64,000 nucleotides of DNA from Cavenderia fasciculata (Eukaryota > Evosea > Eumycetozoa > Acytosteliales > Cavenderiaceae), in contig NW_004457644.1 in NCBI RefSeq assembly GCF_000203815.1, forward strand, positions 682,001 through 746,000, read 5' to 3'. Shown piece after piece: positions 43,995-56,770 of the stretch (position 1 is its first letter; every line of letters starts with the position of its first letter). Both the position numbers and the translations under genes were made by a program. The notes under the pieces are model-generated. The model was not told the origin of the DNA. It made no database searches and saw only the letters and a program-made list of their open reading frames with translations.

Positions 43995-46900
43995 TTAATC
44001 ATTTGATTTTGAAGTTTCTTTAATAAAAGCCAATCTTTGTCTTAGTGAAGCAACAGTTGAAGTTAAATCTTGTGTTCCCAAAGAAGTAGACGAGGTAGAT
44101 GAAGTAGAAGTAGTATTGGGTGAAATATTTGTAGTAGGTGGAGAAATATTATTATTATTATTATTAGTGTTATTTGTTGGTTGATTTCCAGCATTACTTA
44201 GGCCTCTAATACGATGTAAAGTATTTAAAGCATTGACAGTAGTACTTTTAATTTCATGTTGAGATAATCTTCTTGGATTCAATCCAGTCGTTGTGATTCC
44301 CATATTTTCACCAGACATTTGATCCGTAGAATGTTTTCCACTACCATCGCTGCCACTATCAGGTTGCATTTGATTATTTAAATAGGTATTTTGAATATCA
44401 CGTAATCTTTCAGAATAATGGTTAATGTCACTAGAGGTAAGTTCAGCCTCTTCTTCTTGTTGTTTTTCCAATTGTTGTTTATCGATTTGTTGCAAGTGAC
44501 GAGTGACATAATTTTGAAAGGTACCAGTAGTTTGCAAGAGGTTGGGTGTAATGTCATAATCTTTAAATTGTTTTTTAAAGTAGTAGAGATCCCACAAGCC
44601 GTCGATGGTAAGATCACGATGACCAACCTTTTTGAAAATCTCAGACAGAACTTGCTTTTGCTCAGAAACAGTTGCGCATTTAAAGTTTCTTGGCTCCTTA
44701 TTTACATTTTGCATCAATGTCTGCATGTGTGACTTTCCATCCTTTCCAACACTACTTGCTACATTTACAACTGGTATCGTATAATTTTGTTGTTGTAAAA
44801 TCTCTGGTGTATTTAATGGTTGTATACCCAATTCTTCAAATTTCATTTGTTGCGAAATAGCAGGAGGTGAAATATTTTGAACTATTGGTTGAACTGTTGG
44901 TTGATTGGTTATTGATTTTGTTGTCGTTGTTGTTTGATTTTCTTGAATTTTAAATAATTGTTTAAAATTATCAATACCACCTAAAAGATCGATTAAAAGA
45001 TTAAAGAGTGGTTGGAATTTTTGTTGATGTTGTTGATAAGCTTGTCTACAAAAAGCGGCAAACTCATCACCTTTAATATTTAAAAGTTCAGAGGTGAGTG
45101 TTTTGGTGGTCTTTTTGGTGGTTTCATCAAGGTTTTGTTGAATGAGGAATTGATTCATCTTGGAGAGGATGATTGAAATGTCCAATTCGTCAACTTTGGC
45201 GCCGGGTGCCTTGAGTGATTTGGTGGCACGTAAAAGACAACGAACCAATAAATCATTAAACTTTTCTTGTCCTGGACGTGACCCAACCTTTGTTTTCATT
45301 TCCAAAAGTGCACAAAAGAGGGTGGTATTGTTACTGTTTTGAAGTGTACGAAGGAGTACTTGGTTGAGTGCCTTGGTGATCCATTCAAGATCGGCTTGTT
45401 GTTGAGGTGAAGAGTCGGGTTGAGCAACCAACAAACGGATAGATTCGGTGAGGACCGTCTCGAGTGAACGTACACTCGACTTTTTGGCTATAATCTCGTT
45501 AGAGTAGATGGTAATGATCGTGTGGATCAGATACTTGCACAATCTAAAGATCGATGTATCCATAAATACCTGCGCAAAGATGGATACGAGCAGCTGACTC
45601 AATACCATCAAATACTCTTCCGAGAATCTTAAAAACTTTTCTGCCAATGCTGGTTGTGCCGACGAAACAACACCAGATATTTGTTTCAACAATTCCACAG
45701 TTTGATCTATATTTTCTCTTCTATATGATTTTAATTCTTCTAAATATTCTTTAAATTTTTCTTCTTCTTCTGAACCAAATGAAGTGGATGAAATTGATGG
45801 AGATGATTGTGATTGTTGACTTGGTTGATTTGGTTGATTTGATTGAAATTGTTGTAATAATAAATTTTTATCAGTTTGAGAGAGGGTTGAAAGATATTTC
45901 CAAATTTCTTCACCAATATGAATATAGAGTTGAGAAAAACATTGAATGACCTGTTGTTTGATGAGTGGTTCACGATCATTTAATAGTTTGGCAATGGTTG
46001 GTACAGTGATTTTAAGGTTACCACAGCAGACGCCACCATGTTGATTGATGAGTTGGCCACATTCGGTAATACTTTCAAGACGTGTACGCCAATTATTGGA
46101 ACGAATCACTTCCAACGTATAACGGAATTGTGATTGAGGTGGACATACTTCAGACAAGAGACGATAACATTGTTTGAGGAGACCTTTAAATGTTTCATTT
46201 GATGTACCACTCTTTTCGGCCAAGATGGGTATGAGACAACTTGCTTCATAATCAGACATGTTATATTCTACAGCTTGCATACGAACCAAAATAGTCTCTA
46301 ACAGTTTCAAACTTCTCTTGAGTGATGTCAAACCCATGTCAAAAAGTTTAAACGTAACCCAACGAAACAATACATCCACGACTGATAATAATGGCATCAT
46401 ATCTTGTTCTGCCAATTGTATCAACATATCTACTACTTGTTGTGAATGTTGTGGATTGGCTGAAAACATCATGTTTGCAAATTCTTCACTAAAACATGAT
46501 AATACTTGATCTTGAAGTGTTTCAACTGCTTCTGATGGATCTTGGTAATACCACATTTGTTGTTGATCTTTTTGTCTTGATTTTTTATCATTTGAAATTA
46601 TAAATGAAGCAGATGATGAAGATGATGGAGCTCTATTATTTGTTGTAGTAGTAGTAGATGTAGTAGATGTAGTAGAAGTAGTTGGTTGTACTTTTTGAAC
46701 TGGTTGAACTGGTTGAACAGGTTGAACTATTGCTTCTGGTTTTTTTGAATTTGGAGGAGGAGGTTTAGTTTTATAATATTTTTCAATAATTGGTTGAATG
46801 GTATTTAAGATGACTGGTTTAATATCACGGAACTCCTTTTTAAAGAGGTCAGGTGGAATATAAATATAAATATAAGAAAGGATGGTTTCAGCCATTGAAC

Positions 46901-49900
46901 GAACATCATTGTTTTTATCTTGAAGACATGCAACGATTGGTTTGACCATATGAGCTGCTTCTTGACCAGACTTTAATGATCCAATGTGTTGAACGGTCCA
47001 TCCCAATGCCTCTTTTCTACTGACAGCTCCATCTTGTACGATTGGTTGTGCCAGCGATGACATGAATGGGTCGATCACTCCAAGTCCCTCGATGATATGG
47101 TTCATGCAGTTGATGGCTGCGTCACGCAATGGTTTTTTGCTGTCAGACAGTATGGCAACGACACCTGGCAAGAGGATCTTTGCACTCTTGTCAAAGGTGG
47201 CTCCAGTGGCAACTGCCAACAAACTGATCAGTGACAATGTCGTAGTGACCACCTTTTGGTTCTTGTCAGAGAGGCAACCCTTGGAGAGTAGTGTGACGAG
47301 GGACCCAAGCTTGGGTTGAATCTTTCGATTAGCGTCAATGACAATACGCTCGAGATCCTCCAGTGCAGACTGACGCATCTTCCAATCGAGGTCTCCAAGG
47401 TTACCGAGAAGTGGACCGTTCAACTTTGAACTAATATCAGTTCTAGGAATAATCTCGTCAATACTGACTTTAAAAGTACGTGTTGGTGGAGACACTCTTT
47501 GTTCCTTGGTTTTGGCAACCTCCTTTTCAATCGAGTCTAACAGTGGTTTCTTTACATCTGACAAATAGTCAATGACCGATGGACCAAGTGCCAGCTTGAG
47601 TATACCAATCAATTTGATGGCAGCCAATTTAACGGGAGATTGTGTAGACTCGAGACAACTCTTTATAAAATCAAACAATGGTTTTAATAAAAAGCTTCCC
47701 ACCCCAAATTCCTCTACCATTGGTGTCATCCATGCCAAACAATCCAATGTAATCTTTGGATTCTTGTGTCCTGCTGCGTATCCATAAATCATTGAAAATA
47801 CAAATTGTGGTGATATACTTTCACTAGCCGTAATTAATAAATTATTTACCAAATCTTTACTTTTAATATCAATTAATTTATCAATTATATCTAAAAAAAT
47901 TAAAATTAATAATTAAATACAATATACTTTTTTTTCTTTTTTTTTTTAATCTTACTATTAAAAAATAAATTAATAAGTTTGGAAGAATTTGGATCAATTT
48001 TTATAATAATAGTAAGAATTGAAATGATATTATTTGAAACTTGAGGATTTGTATCTTTCCAACCAGGTTTTTCTTGAAGGTATTGAATGATGAGTGGGGA
48101 GTATGGACCGAGTTCATCACCACCCATTGATTGAATAATGTTTTGAATTTCATCTGTTCCTTCAACACGATCCTTTAAATTGGCACTTGACAACTTGTCA
48201 AGAATCTCTTGTGAAATGATTTCTTTTAATTTTTCATTCTTGGGTGGTGCTGGAGCTGCAGCTACGGCACCGGCAGCAGCAGGTTTCTTTTGACCTGCAC
48301 CCATTTCATCTGCCGATATAGAAACACTAGTAGGAGCCATTGTAATGACTGGTGCTGAAGCAGCCATTAAATCTTTGATTTTCTTCATTTTGATTGGATC
48401 CAATTGATTGAGGTAAGGTGCCATACTACGTTCTCCTATAATACCACCGAGTGCACCAAATGCCTTGGCACACGAGTCTCTGACCGACTCTACCGTATCG
48501 TTGAGTGCTTCCATGAATATTTTGGCAAGTTGTTTGGACACCTTTTGTATGTCTTGTGGTTTGCGTGTCGTCGAGATGGAACGATAGATGAAATTGAGTG
48601 TCTCTTGTTTGGTTTGTGGTACCTTGGAGGCCATCGAAACGGTCACTTCCTCTATCGTCTCACTAAAATTGAGTGAACGTGCCACGATAGAATCGAGTGA
48701 TGTGCTGATTGCCTTTGTAATCAAAGGCTTCTTTTCTTTGTACAAATTCAACAACCCAGCAATAAATTGTTTACTATGACTTGTAAATCCAGTTCTCAAC
48801 CCCTCTGCCAATAATCCAATACATGTAATTGCTTTTGTTGCAATTAATAAATTTGTATCTACCAATGTCTAAAAAAATAATAAATTAAAAAATATAAATA
48901 AATAACATATATTTCTATTTCTATCTTTCTATAATATTTTACCTTTTTTAAAACTTTAACCAATTCTGAATAATCAGCATTTTCAATCTTTTCAGCAGAT
49001 GATAATATTTTCTGAAGATTTTCCATATGTTCTGATCTAATTTGCCATTTCTTTTCTTCAACTCCAGTCCAAAATTCAGGATCAATCTTTTTTAATACAT
49101 CAACTGAATTTAACATTGTATATGGATCAATTTCTTCTACTTCAACCTCTAAAAATTAAAAAATAAACAATACAATTAATAAATGGTCTTTTTGGTTCTT
49201 TTTTTTAATTTCTTTTTTTTTTTTGTTTCTTTTTACATACTTTGAGCAGAACCACCAGCTTTAGCAGCAGCCAATGCTTTTGCAGCCTCTGATCTCATAT
49301 ATTTAAGAGGAGCAGCAGGTTCTTGAGGTAATTTATCAAATTGTTCTTGTAAAGCTTTCATTTGGATTGCACTTAAACTCTCCAACCACGACGATATAGT
49401 TTTACCCATCCATCTATAAATTTCAACAAGCAATGCACTTGCTTCATCTCTAACATTTTTATCTCTATGTTCAAACCATGGTGGACATTGTTTTAATATT
49501 GGTTTAATTGGTACTATTTTTGGTCCAAATGTTCTTAAAAAAAAGAGAGAGAGAGCAAAAGAGAGGTTAGTTTCAAATGCTATTATTTATACTTTTCTTT
49601 TCTTTTCTTTTTTTTTTTTTCTTTCATACTTTAAAGATTCTCTTAAACCAATGATAGAAGCAATTAATATTTTTGGTGAAGTACTAGTTGCACCCTTTAA
49701 AAGTGATTCGTTTACAGGCTCGGGTGAATCTGCTTCGATGGTTGCCAATAACAACTCTATTGTTTTATCCTTGGCTTTTGGTCTAGTCGATCCAAACCCC
49801 TTCTCGACCAACACCGATACCCATTGCGGTGCAAACTTGTTGACGGTATCACATCGATCGATAAATGCACCCAATGTATCTAATACCTTTTCTTGTGACA

Positions 49901-50173
49901 TTGGGTTACTATCTGCTAACAATGTCTTAAATTTTGGTCCTACAAATTGTATAAAGACGAGTAAGTCAAATATGAAGATTCATTATATCTAATCGTCTCT
50001 GCAGCCGTTAGTTATATCTATGCCATACCATATTCATTATAAAGTGGACCAGTAGAATCCTCAGCAGATCTAAACTTTTGAGTCAATTCTTCATAGGCGC
50101 TCACCTTCCATTTCCAATTCTTGTGAGTTAATCTCTCCTCTAATGGTCCTGATGGTTTCTCATCATCTGCCAT
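43995..50173 (-). CDS. mtaA: XMAP215/CP224-type TOG-domain microtubule-associated protein
   Basis: The exons are 50173-50029, 49939-49630, 49533-49241, 49148-48943, 48868-47956 and 47890-43995, giving 1920 residues, against about 2000 for D. discoideum CP224. The start MADDEKPSGPLEERLTHKNW leads into TOG domain 1. Further TOG arrays of paired HEAT helices follow, with linkers such as the Pro-rich and Thr/Ser-rich stretch near 46590-46760. TOG landmarks include DLDWKMRQSALEDLERIV and SNNWRTRLESITECG. By family knowledge TOG domains bind tubulin dimers and promote plus-end growth; CP224 sits at centrosomes and microtubule tips and is needed for spindle and aster microtubules. A copy of its last ~17 codons lies 2.2 kb away at 41708-41790. 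Confidence 0.93.
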
Positions 50174-50450
50174 TATTTTTTTTTAATCAATCTTTATATC
50201 TTTTCGATCGAACCACTAATATACATGTAAAAGAAAGAAAGAAAGAAATGAAATATGAAAGTATATAATAACCAATATATAGATAGATAGAAAGAGATGA
50301 TGATGATGAAGTACTCAATGATTCATTCTGCTCAAAAAGGTAGGTAGAGACTAAAAAAAAAAAAAAATTAAAAAATCAAAAAAGGAGGGAAACTCTAATT
50401 TTTAAATAGTTTGTGTACTTCCTTGTTATTTAATTATTTATATATATATA

Positions 50451-51461
50451 TTATTGATTATATGATTTTAAATTTATAATCATTTCAAATTGAGTAAAAG
50501 AAGGTTGAAGATTAAATAGACCAAATAATTCATTGGTTGTTGGAGTGGATGAAGAGTCGCGTGAATCAATCGTAATACATTTAAATGGTGTAGGATTGGT
50601 CTCGTTGCAATAATCAATACAAAGAGATTGTAGTAGTATCTTGGCATCACTTGATGAATCGAATCGGTATTGTGAAATGAGACCAAGTTGTTTCTTGACA
50701 AGTAGGAATGATTTGCTGTCTTGAAGGTACCGATATTCAACTTGATCAGAGTCTGTCTTTAGACACCCTACTTTGCCCTCCCATTGCGGTGCGTACAACA
50801 TGTCTGGTACGACTGAATAATCTATATCTGCACCATACTTTACTTGTACTAATCTCTTGATTTGTTCATTGTCAATGATAACTTGTGTAGCACCATCATC
50901 CAATGTCAATTGTTGTTGTAGTTGTTGTAGTTGTTCTAATACGATTGGTTTAATGTCACCTTTAACAGTTTGCAAATGACGATGAATATGAAAACCAACA
51001 GAGGTGTATGCTTTGACAGCCTTTTCATTGATCGATATGACTTCGAGTTGTATTTGTTCAATACTCTTTTCTTTTGCTAGTATAGGGATTGCGTGTTGGT
51101 AGATACATTGTACCAATCTTTTGCCTCTATACTCTGGTACCACTCCAGTGATACAATTGTATGCATTCACACCATCAATACCCAATACTACAAACCCAAC
51201 CATTACCCCATCCCTCTTTGTATAGGCTGCAAAGCTATACTTGTAATCTACCATGCCCATTCTCCATCTAGAGATAAAGTAGTCATCTGCCACTTGACTG
51301 AAATTAACAAAGTAGTCTGAGAATGCAAGTCTCGAACATTGAACTATATCCTTGGGATCAGTACCCTCCAATGACTTTATGATTATAATCTCCTCTTCTT
51401 GGGTAGAGTTGTTGTTGTTGTTGGTATTGGGGAAGGTAGGTGGTTGTATCGTATGCTCCAT
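50451..51461 (-). CDS. GNAT-family N-acetyltransferase
   Basis: A single exon encodes 336 residues. After a Thr/Asn-rich N-terminus, the GNAT core runs from about residue 27 to 165: IIKSLEGTDPKDIVQCSR, VMVGFVVLGIDGVNAYNCI, TGVVPEYRGKRLVQCIYQHA (acetyl-CoA loop, near the Q/RxxGxG/A pattern), and VISINEKAVKAYTSVGF. A C-terminal ~170-residue extension contains no clear second GNAT core but may be a degenerate one. No signal peptide or membrane segment is present, so it is probably cytosolic. Substrate is unknown. It is distinct in sequence from the GNAT protein at 32602. Confidence 0.75.
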   Translation of the reverse strand: MEHTIQPPTFPNTNNNNNSTQEEEIIIIKSLEGTDPKDIVQCSRLAFSDYFVNFSQVADDYFISRWRMGMVDYKYSFAAYTKRDGVMVGFVVLGIDGVNAYNCITGVVPEYRGKRLVQCIYQHAIPILAKEKSIEQIQLEVISINEKAVKAYTSVGFHIHRHLQTVKGDIKPIVLEQLQQLQQQLTLDDGATQVIIDNEQIKRLVQVKYGADIDYSVVPDMLYAPQWEGKVGCLKTDSDQVEYRYLQDSKSFLLVKKQLGLISQYRFDSSSDAKILLQSLCIDYCNETNPTPFKCITIDSRDSSSTPTTNELFGLFNLQPSFTQFEMIINLKSYNQ

Positions 51462-52633
51462 TATATCGGTATGTTGGGTTTTGCTGTGTGTAAGCGGACA
51501 AGGTACCTAGGTTGTTCGTAGGATAGGTGGTATGGAATTGATAGAGATGGATGAACAGAATCGATTGAATCGACAAAGACAAGGGATGATACCCCCTAGC
51601 AAAGCCAACACAACAGCGTCGTTAGGTTTTGAAAAAAAAACCAAAACAAAAAACGCTTCAATCTCCCATCTGTTCTCGAGCCACCTTGTTGGGCGTGTCT
51701 CTGTGTATCAGGTCGAACCAACCATCAACACAAGCTCTATTGAGGATGAGGTGCAGTCAAGCAAAAGTGTTGTTCTCCTTTTGATCAAACGAGCATCGGC
51801 ATGCGATACAGATATTTCAATTGATCTCTCAATAGATAGTGTGTCTAGACACAGACACAAAGCAACAGCCTGATCACAAACAAACACTTACTTGGTTTAT
51901 TGGTGTCTGTTCTTTTTTTAATGATATCCAAGATTTGACCGGAGTCTTTTTTTTGATGTTGACGCGAGGAACAAGAGCCAAACCCGAACAAAAATTAAAA
52001 AACTCGCATCAACACATACCCCCCGTTCCTGCTTGTGTGATGGGTAGCTTCTTATTCTTGGGTGAAAGCGATTTAGTTGCAATCAACGCCCTCCCTCTTC
52101 ACAATCACTTTCTTTTTTTTTTTTTTCTCTCAAAGCCCCTTTGGACACACATCTTTTTTCTATTGGCCATCTCTCGTTTCGTACACCATCATCATTCAGA
52201 CAACAAACTAAAAAAAGAAAAAGAAAAGACAAGAGAGAGAGACTGTTAGCAAGCAACACTACTACAACTACAACAACAGCATTACACAAACAAACAAACA
52301 ATAAGAGAAAAATAGACAAAAAGACACAACAAGGACAAACCAACCAACACACTGATACAACAACAATAACAAACACAAAAACAAACAAAACTTGCTACAG
52401 AAACCTTTTATTTATTTGTTTTAGGTAGTTGTTATAACAACAAACAACAACACAAACAAAAAGAGAGGAGGACACATCACATCTCTAGGCTAGGTTTGAC
52501 AAAGGAGAGAGAAGAAGACAACAACAACAAGGCATAATAATAATAATCTATATTTATTTATTTAATTTTTTCACATCACTCCCTCCCTCCCTCCCTCTTC
52601 CTCTATCTTGCCACCACCCTTTTTGAAACAAAC
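51462..52633. promoter_or_regulatory. Long upstream region of the adhesion-receptor gene
   Basis: About 1.2 kb lies between the divergent GNAT and receptor genes. From ~52230 to the ATG the plus strand is extremely A/C-rich, with CAA/ACA runs and then a CCCT/CTCC tract (52581-52600). This fits a long untranslated leader or initiator region. Open frames here (51532-52249) lack any domain. Nothing else is recognised. Confidence 0.4.
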
Positions 52634-55600
52634 ATGAACTCAAAGGTTACAAGTTTGTTTGTTTTAGTGTTTTTGATTTGTTTGGCTTGTCAGATTTTCA
52701 TTGTAAAAGCCCAAACAGGTAAGTCACCAATGTCGCAATGACCGAAAAAGGCAACATCAAAACCCCCCAACACGTTGATCAAGCCTTGTCTTTTGTTCAA
52801 ACCATAAAAAAATCTAATTTCTCTTTTTGTCTCTCTCTTTTTTCTTTCTATTTCCATTTGTAGATTTAAATTCACCTAGCTTGGACATTACGAGATTATT
52901 ACCAACGACGATAGACGTTCATTATACAGTCCAAGGAGGCGACGGCACACCCGTCACAACCCAAGTTTTCCTCAATCAACAATTGGATACCATTTCCAAT
53001 TGCAACGACACTGATTGTACTTTTAATTCACTCAATCCCGAACAATCCTATAATATTACCATCCTTTTCACAGATGCTACCACTTTTACAAATATTACTC
53101 AAATCATTAATACTCCATCATGTAAGTCGAATATAAATAGTTTATCGAAAGTAATTTTGATTCACAATATTTATTTATTATTTTCCCTTTTTCCCTTTTT
53201 AGATTTAAATGAACCAATTTTAAATTCAAAAGATGTTCATACAACATGGATAACATTAAATTTGACATTGAGTGGAGGCGACAATTCACAAGAATATCTT
53301 ATCGACATTACATCTGTAGGTAACGTCTCACCAAGTATGACGTTTACCTGCGAGCTAAATAATACTTTTGAGATTTGTACCATTGACAATCTCATCGACA
53401 ATACAGACCAATCACTTTTGGTCAAAATAACCAATGGCAATCAAATCAATTCTACTACCATTTCTTTTAAAACTTTTCAATGTAAATATTTAGTATTAAT
53501 AATATTCGTTGATCATCATCATCATTATTTCTAACAAATATATATATATTTTATTTATATTTAGCTATTCAACTAGTAAATTTAACATATGAAGTACTAC
53601 CAAATGTTAAAGGAGTTAATTTTACATATAATTTGGTTGGTGGATTGGGAGATTCTATTGTCACGAATGGTTATGGCTGCAACAATACAGATTGTCTTAT
53701 TTCTTATTCATACCTCATTCAAGGAACCAATGCAACATTTACATTCATCATTGAGAATGACAATACCATTTTAACTTTTCCAGTCACCCTGTATATACCT
53801 TGGTCAGGTAAGAAGAAGAAGAAGAAGAAGAATATAAATATTTATTTGTGGATATTAACCAACATTTTCTATTTTCTATATATAGCAAACAACCTTTTTA
53901 CGATCGCTACACAACTTGTTACGGCCACATCATTTGGTATAAGAAGTAATTATGATGGAAATCCACAAACAAAACGGTACACAATCTATGTCAATAATGT
54001 ATTACAAACACATTGTAGTAACAATGTAGATCTATGTCAAATGACTGGGTTATCGGCAGCAACAGCCTATTTCATTACTGGATCCGTTTATGATGGTCAA
54101 TTTAATTTCACTAGACCAGCTACAAGTCCTGTTAATGTTAGAACTCAAGTTGGTAAGTAGTAAAAGACTTAAATATATAGAGGTTATTTACTAAAATTAT
54201 GATTATTATTATTATTTTTTAAAGCAATTAATACACCAACACTGACACAAACGATTACAACTAAATCTATTAAAATTGATTATTCGATTCTTGGAGGTGC
54301 TACTCAATCCGCTTTAAAGAGAAATTATGTACAATTGAATGGTGTCAATGTGACTGGATGTACTCAAGCCACTTGTACAATGAATAATCTTAAAGATGGT
54401 ACAACTTACAATGTCACTGTTGTTTTTACAAGTGAAGGTTATGTTGTTCTTGCTTCAAGAATGATGACAACTTTTAAAAGTATTTAGAAAAACAATATCA
54501 CAATCAATCACATTTGTTTTACTTACTTTTTTTTTTTTTTTTTTTTCCAAAAGATATAACAGCACCAATTATTAATTTTTCAAGAGGATATGGAAAACTT
54601 GTAGTTAATTGGGTAACATTATATGGTGTACCAGGAACAAGTCGTTACAATGTATTTGCCAATGGAACCATTGTTACAGGATGTTCCAATTTATTGGCTT
54701 CGAGTTGTGTTGTTTCAAACTTACAAATTGGTGAAACCTTGGATTTCAGAGTAGATGTAACAAATGATGATGATCTATCAAATAATACAAATAGTTATTT
54801 TATTATTCCAGGTATGAGAGAAAAAAAAAGAAAAAGAAAAAAGAGAGAGTAAAAAAGAATCAACAAAAGAGGATGGATAATTAATTGTTATTTTTTATTT
54901 TAAATAGAACCAACATTATCAGTAATAACAACAACAACAACATTTGATTCAATTATATTAAATTGGACAGAAAGTATTAGTAGTATACCTTTGGAGCAAA
55001 CTACATATACTGCAATGATTTCATTTGATTCTTTTACTTGGTTTAGAAAATGTCTAAATACCGCCTCACTCTCTTGTGTCTTTGATAATTTACCTCAAAA
55101 CACTACCTATAGTACCCGAGTGGATATTAATAGTCCTGGATTTTCACCAAATGAAAATTATAAATCACTTACAACTTTATTTTCAAATGGTAAAAAAAAA
55201 AACAAAAGATAAAAAGAAAGAAAGATATAATAATCTTTTTGAAATAATAATAATATTAATCCAAATTTTATTTATTTTTATTATTTTAGAAACAATAACA
55301 TGTCCAAAATCAAATTCACAAGTCCAATGCAATGGAAAAGGAACATGTGTAGAAGGTATTTGTCAATGTGATGTTGGATTTACAGGACATGCTTGTGAGT
55401 GGAAATTAAATGATAGTAGCAAGGTTGCTATAAAGTCATCTTCAAACAAACCATTGTTGGACTTTGGCAATGGGGAGGGATACCAATTTTCAATGTCTCG
55501 TTTGGTCGAAGTCGATGCAAATGGAGCTACAGTGGCTACTATTGATATTGCTACTGAGATTTGGGAGTTGGTCACGTCCAACATTGCCATTATCACTCAC

Positions 55601-56470
55601 CCTACCAATGGCAGTCCGGTTTCACAAGTGCGTCGTGTTTATATCCTCTCCAAGAACAGTCCAAACGCTGCGCTTGCCGATAATATTGCCATCACGTTTA
55701 CACAATTGGTTCCAATCGCAGGGACACTGGGCGACAACTATCCATACGAGTTTGCTGGTGACGACTTTGCGGTCACATATGGTGCCGTCAAGTTTACAAT
55801 TCGTGTGTCCAAATGGGCATTTACATCATTTGACAATCAGTTGCAGATTCACAGCGAGCTCACTGTTGCCCCGGCCTGTCTAACCTCACCCGTCTCACTC
55901 ACCTTTGACAACAATGCCAATCGATCTTTTGCACTTGTCTATTCACAGTTCCAATCCAAGGGACGTTCCGTCTATTCTCGTTTTATCAATCGTGCCATGT
56001 CTGATGCCTTGCCACGTGCAGTCTCACACAAAATGACCCAATCCTCTACCAGTTTCAATGGTTCCTACACTACAAAGGCCACCATCATCTCGACCTTTGG
56101 CAATTTCAGGAGCCAACTTCTCTATGATCCAGATTTTGCTGCTTCCGGCCTCACCACACCACTCTGTGCTTCTCCAACCACCGGTGGCGGAGCAACCACC
56201 ACCACCTCTTCGACTACCGCTTCAGGAGACACTACGTCTACCACCACCTCTGGAGGTGAGTCAAACCCTTCAACAGAAGATGAAAGTGCATGGAAAATTA
56301 CAGTTGGTGTGGTAGTAGGTGTAGTTGGATTGGCACTTGTCGCCACTGCCATCTTTCTTACTCGCCAAAGATACATGATGAAATCTAGACAAGGCCAACC
56401 CAAGAGAAAAAAACAAAAGAATTCAAATCGATTTGGTATCGATTTGGAAAAAGTTGGAGGAAACAATTAA
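52634..56470 (+). CDS. Single-pass surface protein: seven FNIII/Ig-like domains, EGF, ComC-like domain
   Basis: The nine exons are 52634-52718, 52864-53121, 53203-53481, 53565-53807, 53886-54152, 54225-54479, 54554-54811, 54908-55189 and 55290-56470, giving 1035 residues. All eight introns are phase 1. Exon 1 is the signal peptide; exons 2-8 each encode one ~80-95 residue beta-sandwich-like domain. Each of these has a short-spaced Cys pair (for example CNDTDC, CTQATC) followed by a LxxxTxY-like strand typical of fibronectin III folds. Exon 9 holds an EGF domain (CNGKGTCVEGICQCDVGF), a ~250-residue domain resembling the C-terminal domain of ComC-type proteins, a Ser/Thr-rich stalk, one transmembrane helix (ITVGVVVGVVGLALVATAIF) and a basic tail. 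It is probably an adhesion or signalling receptor; the ligand is unknown. Confidence 0.85.
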
Positions 56471-56770
56471 AAACCATTTCCTCATCGACATTATAAAAAT
56501 TAATAATCAAATACTACTACTACTACTATATATATAAAGTAAACCATTTCAAGAATATATACATATATAAAAATAAATAATAAAAAATTAAACTTTTTAT
56601 GTTATTTCCAACTCTACCCTATAGAAAAAATTAATTTAAAATTTTGTAATTGTTAGTTCTGATTAAACTCTACCATCCATATGTCCTCTATCCACTATCT
56701 ACCATCCTCAATCCACTATCCATGCTCTATGTTTTAAATAATAAATTAATATCAAATATTTTGATGTTTA
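56471..56770. other. Convergent 3' region
   Basis: AT-rich DNA with poly-A signal-like words and a short cluster of repeated CCACTATC-type words near 56680-56725. No gene is present. Confidence 0.4.

Noticed and set aside
51532-52249. Open frames upstream of the adhesion receptor
   Set aside because: They are low-complexity leader-type sequence with no domains, overlapping on both strands.
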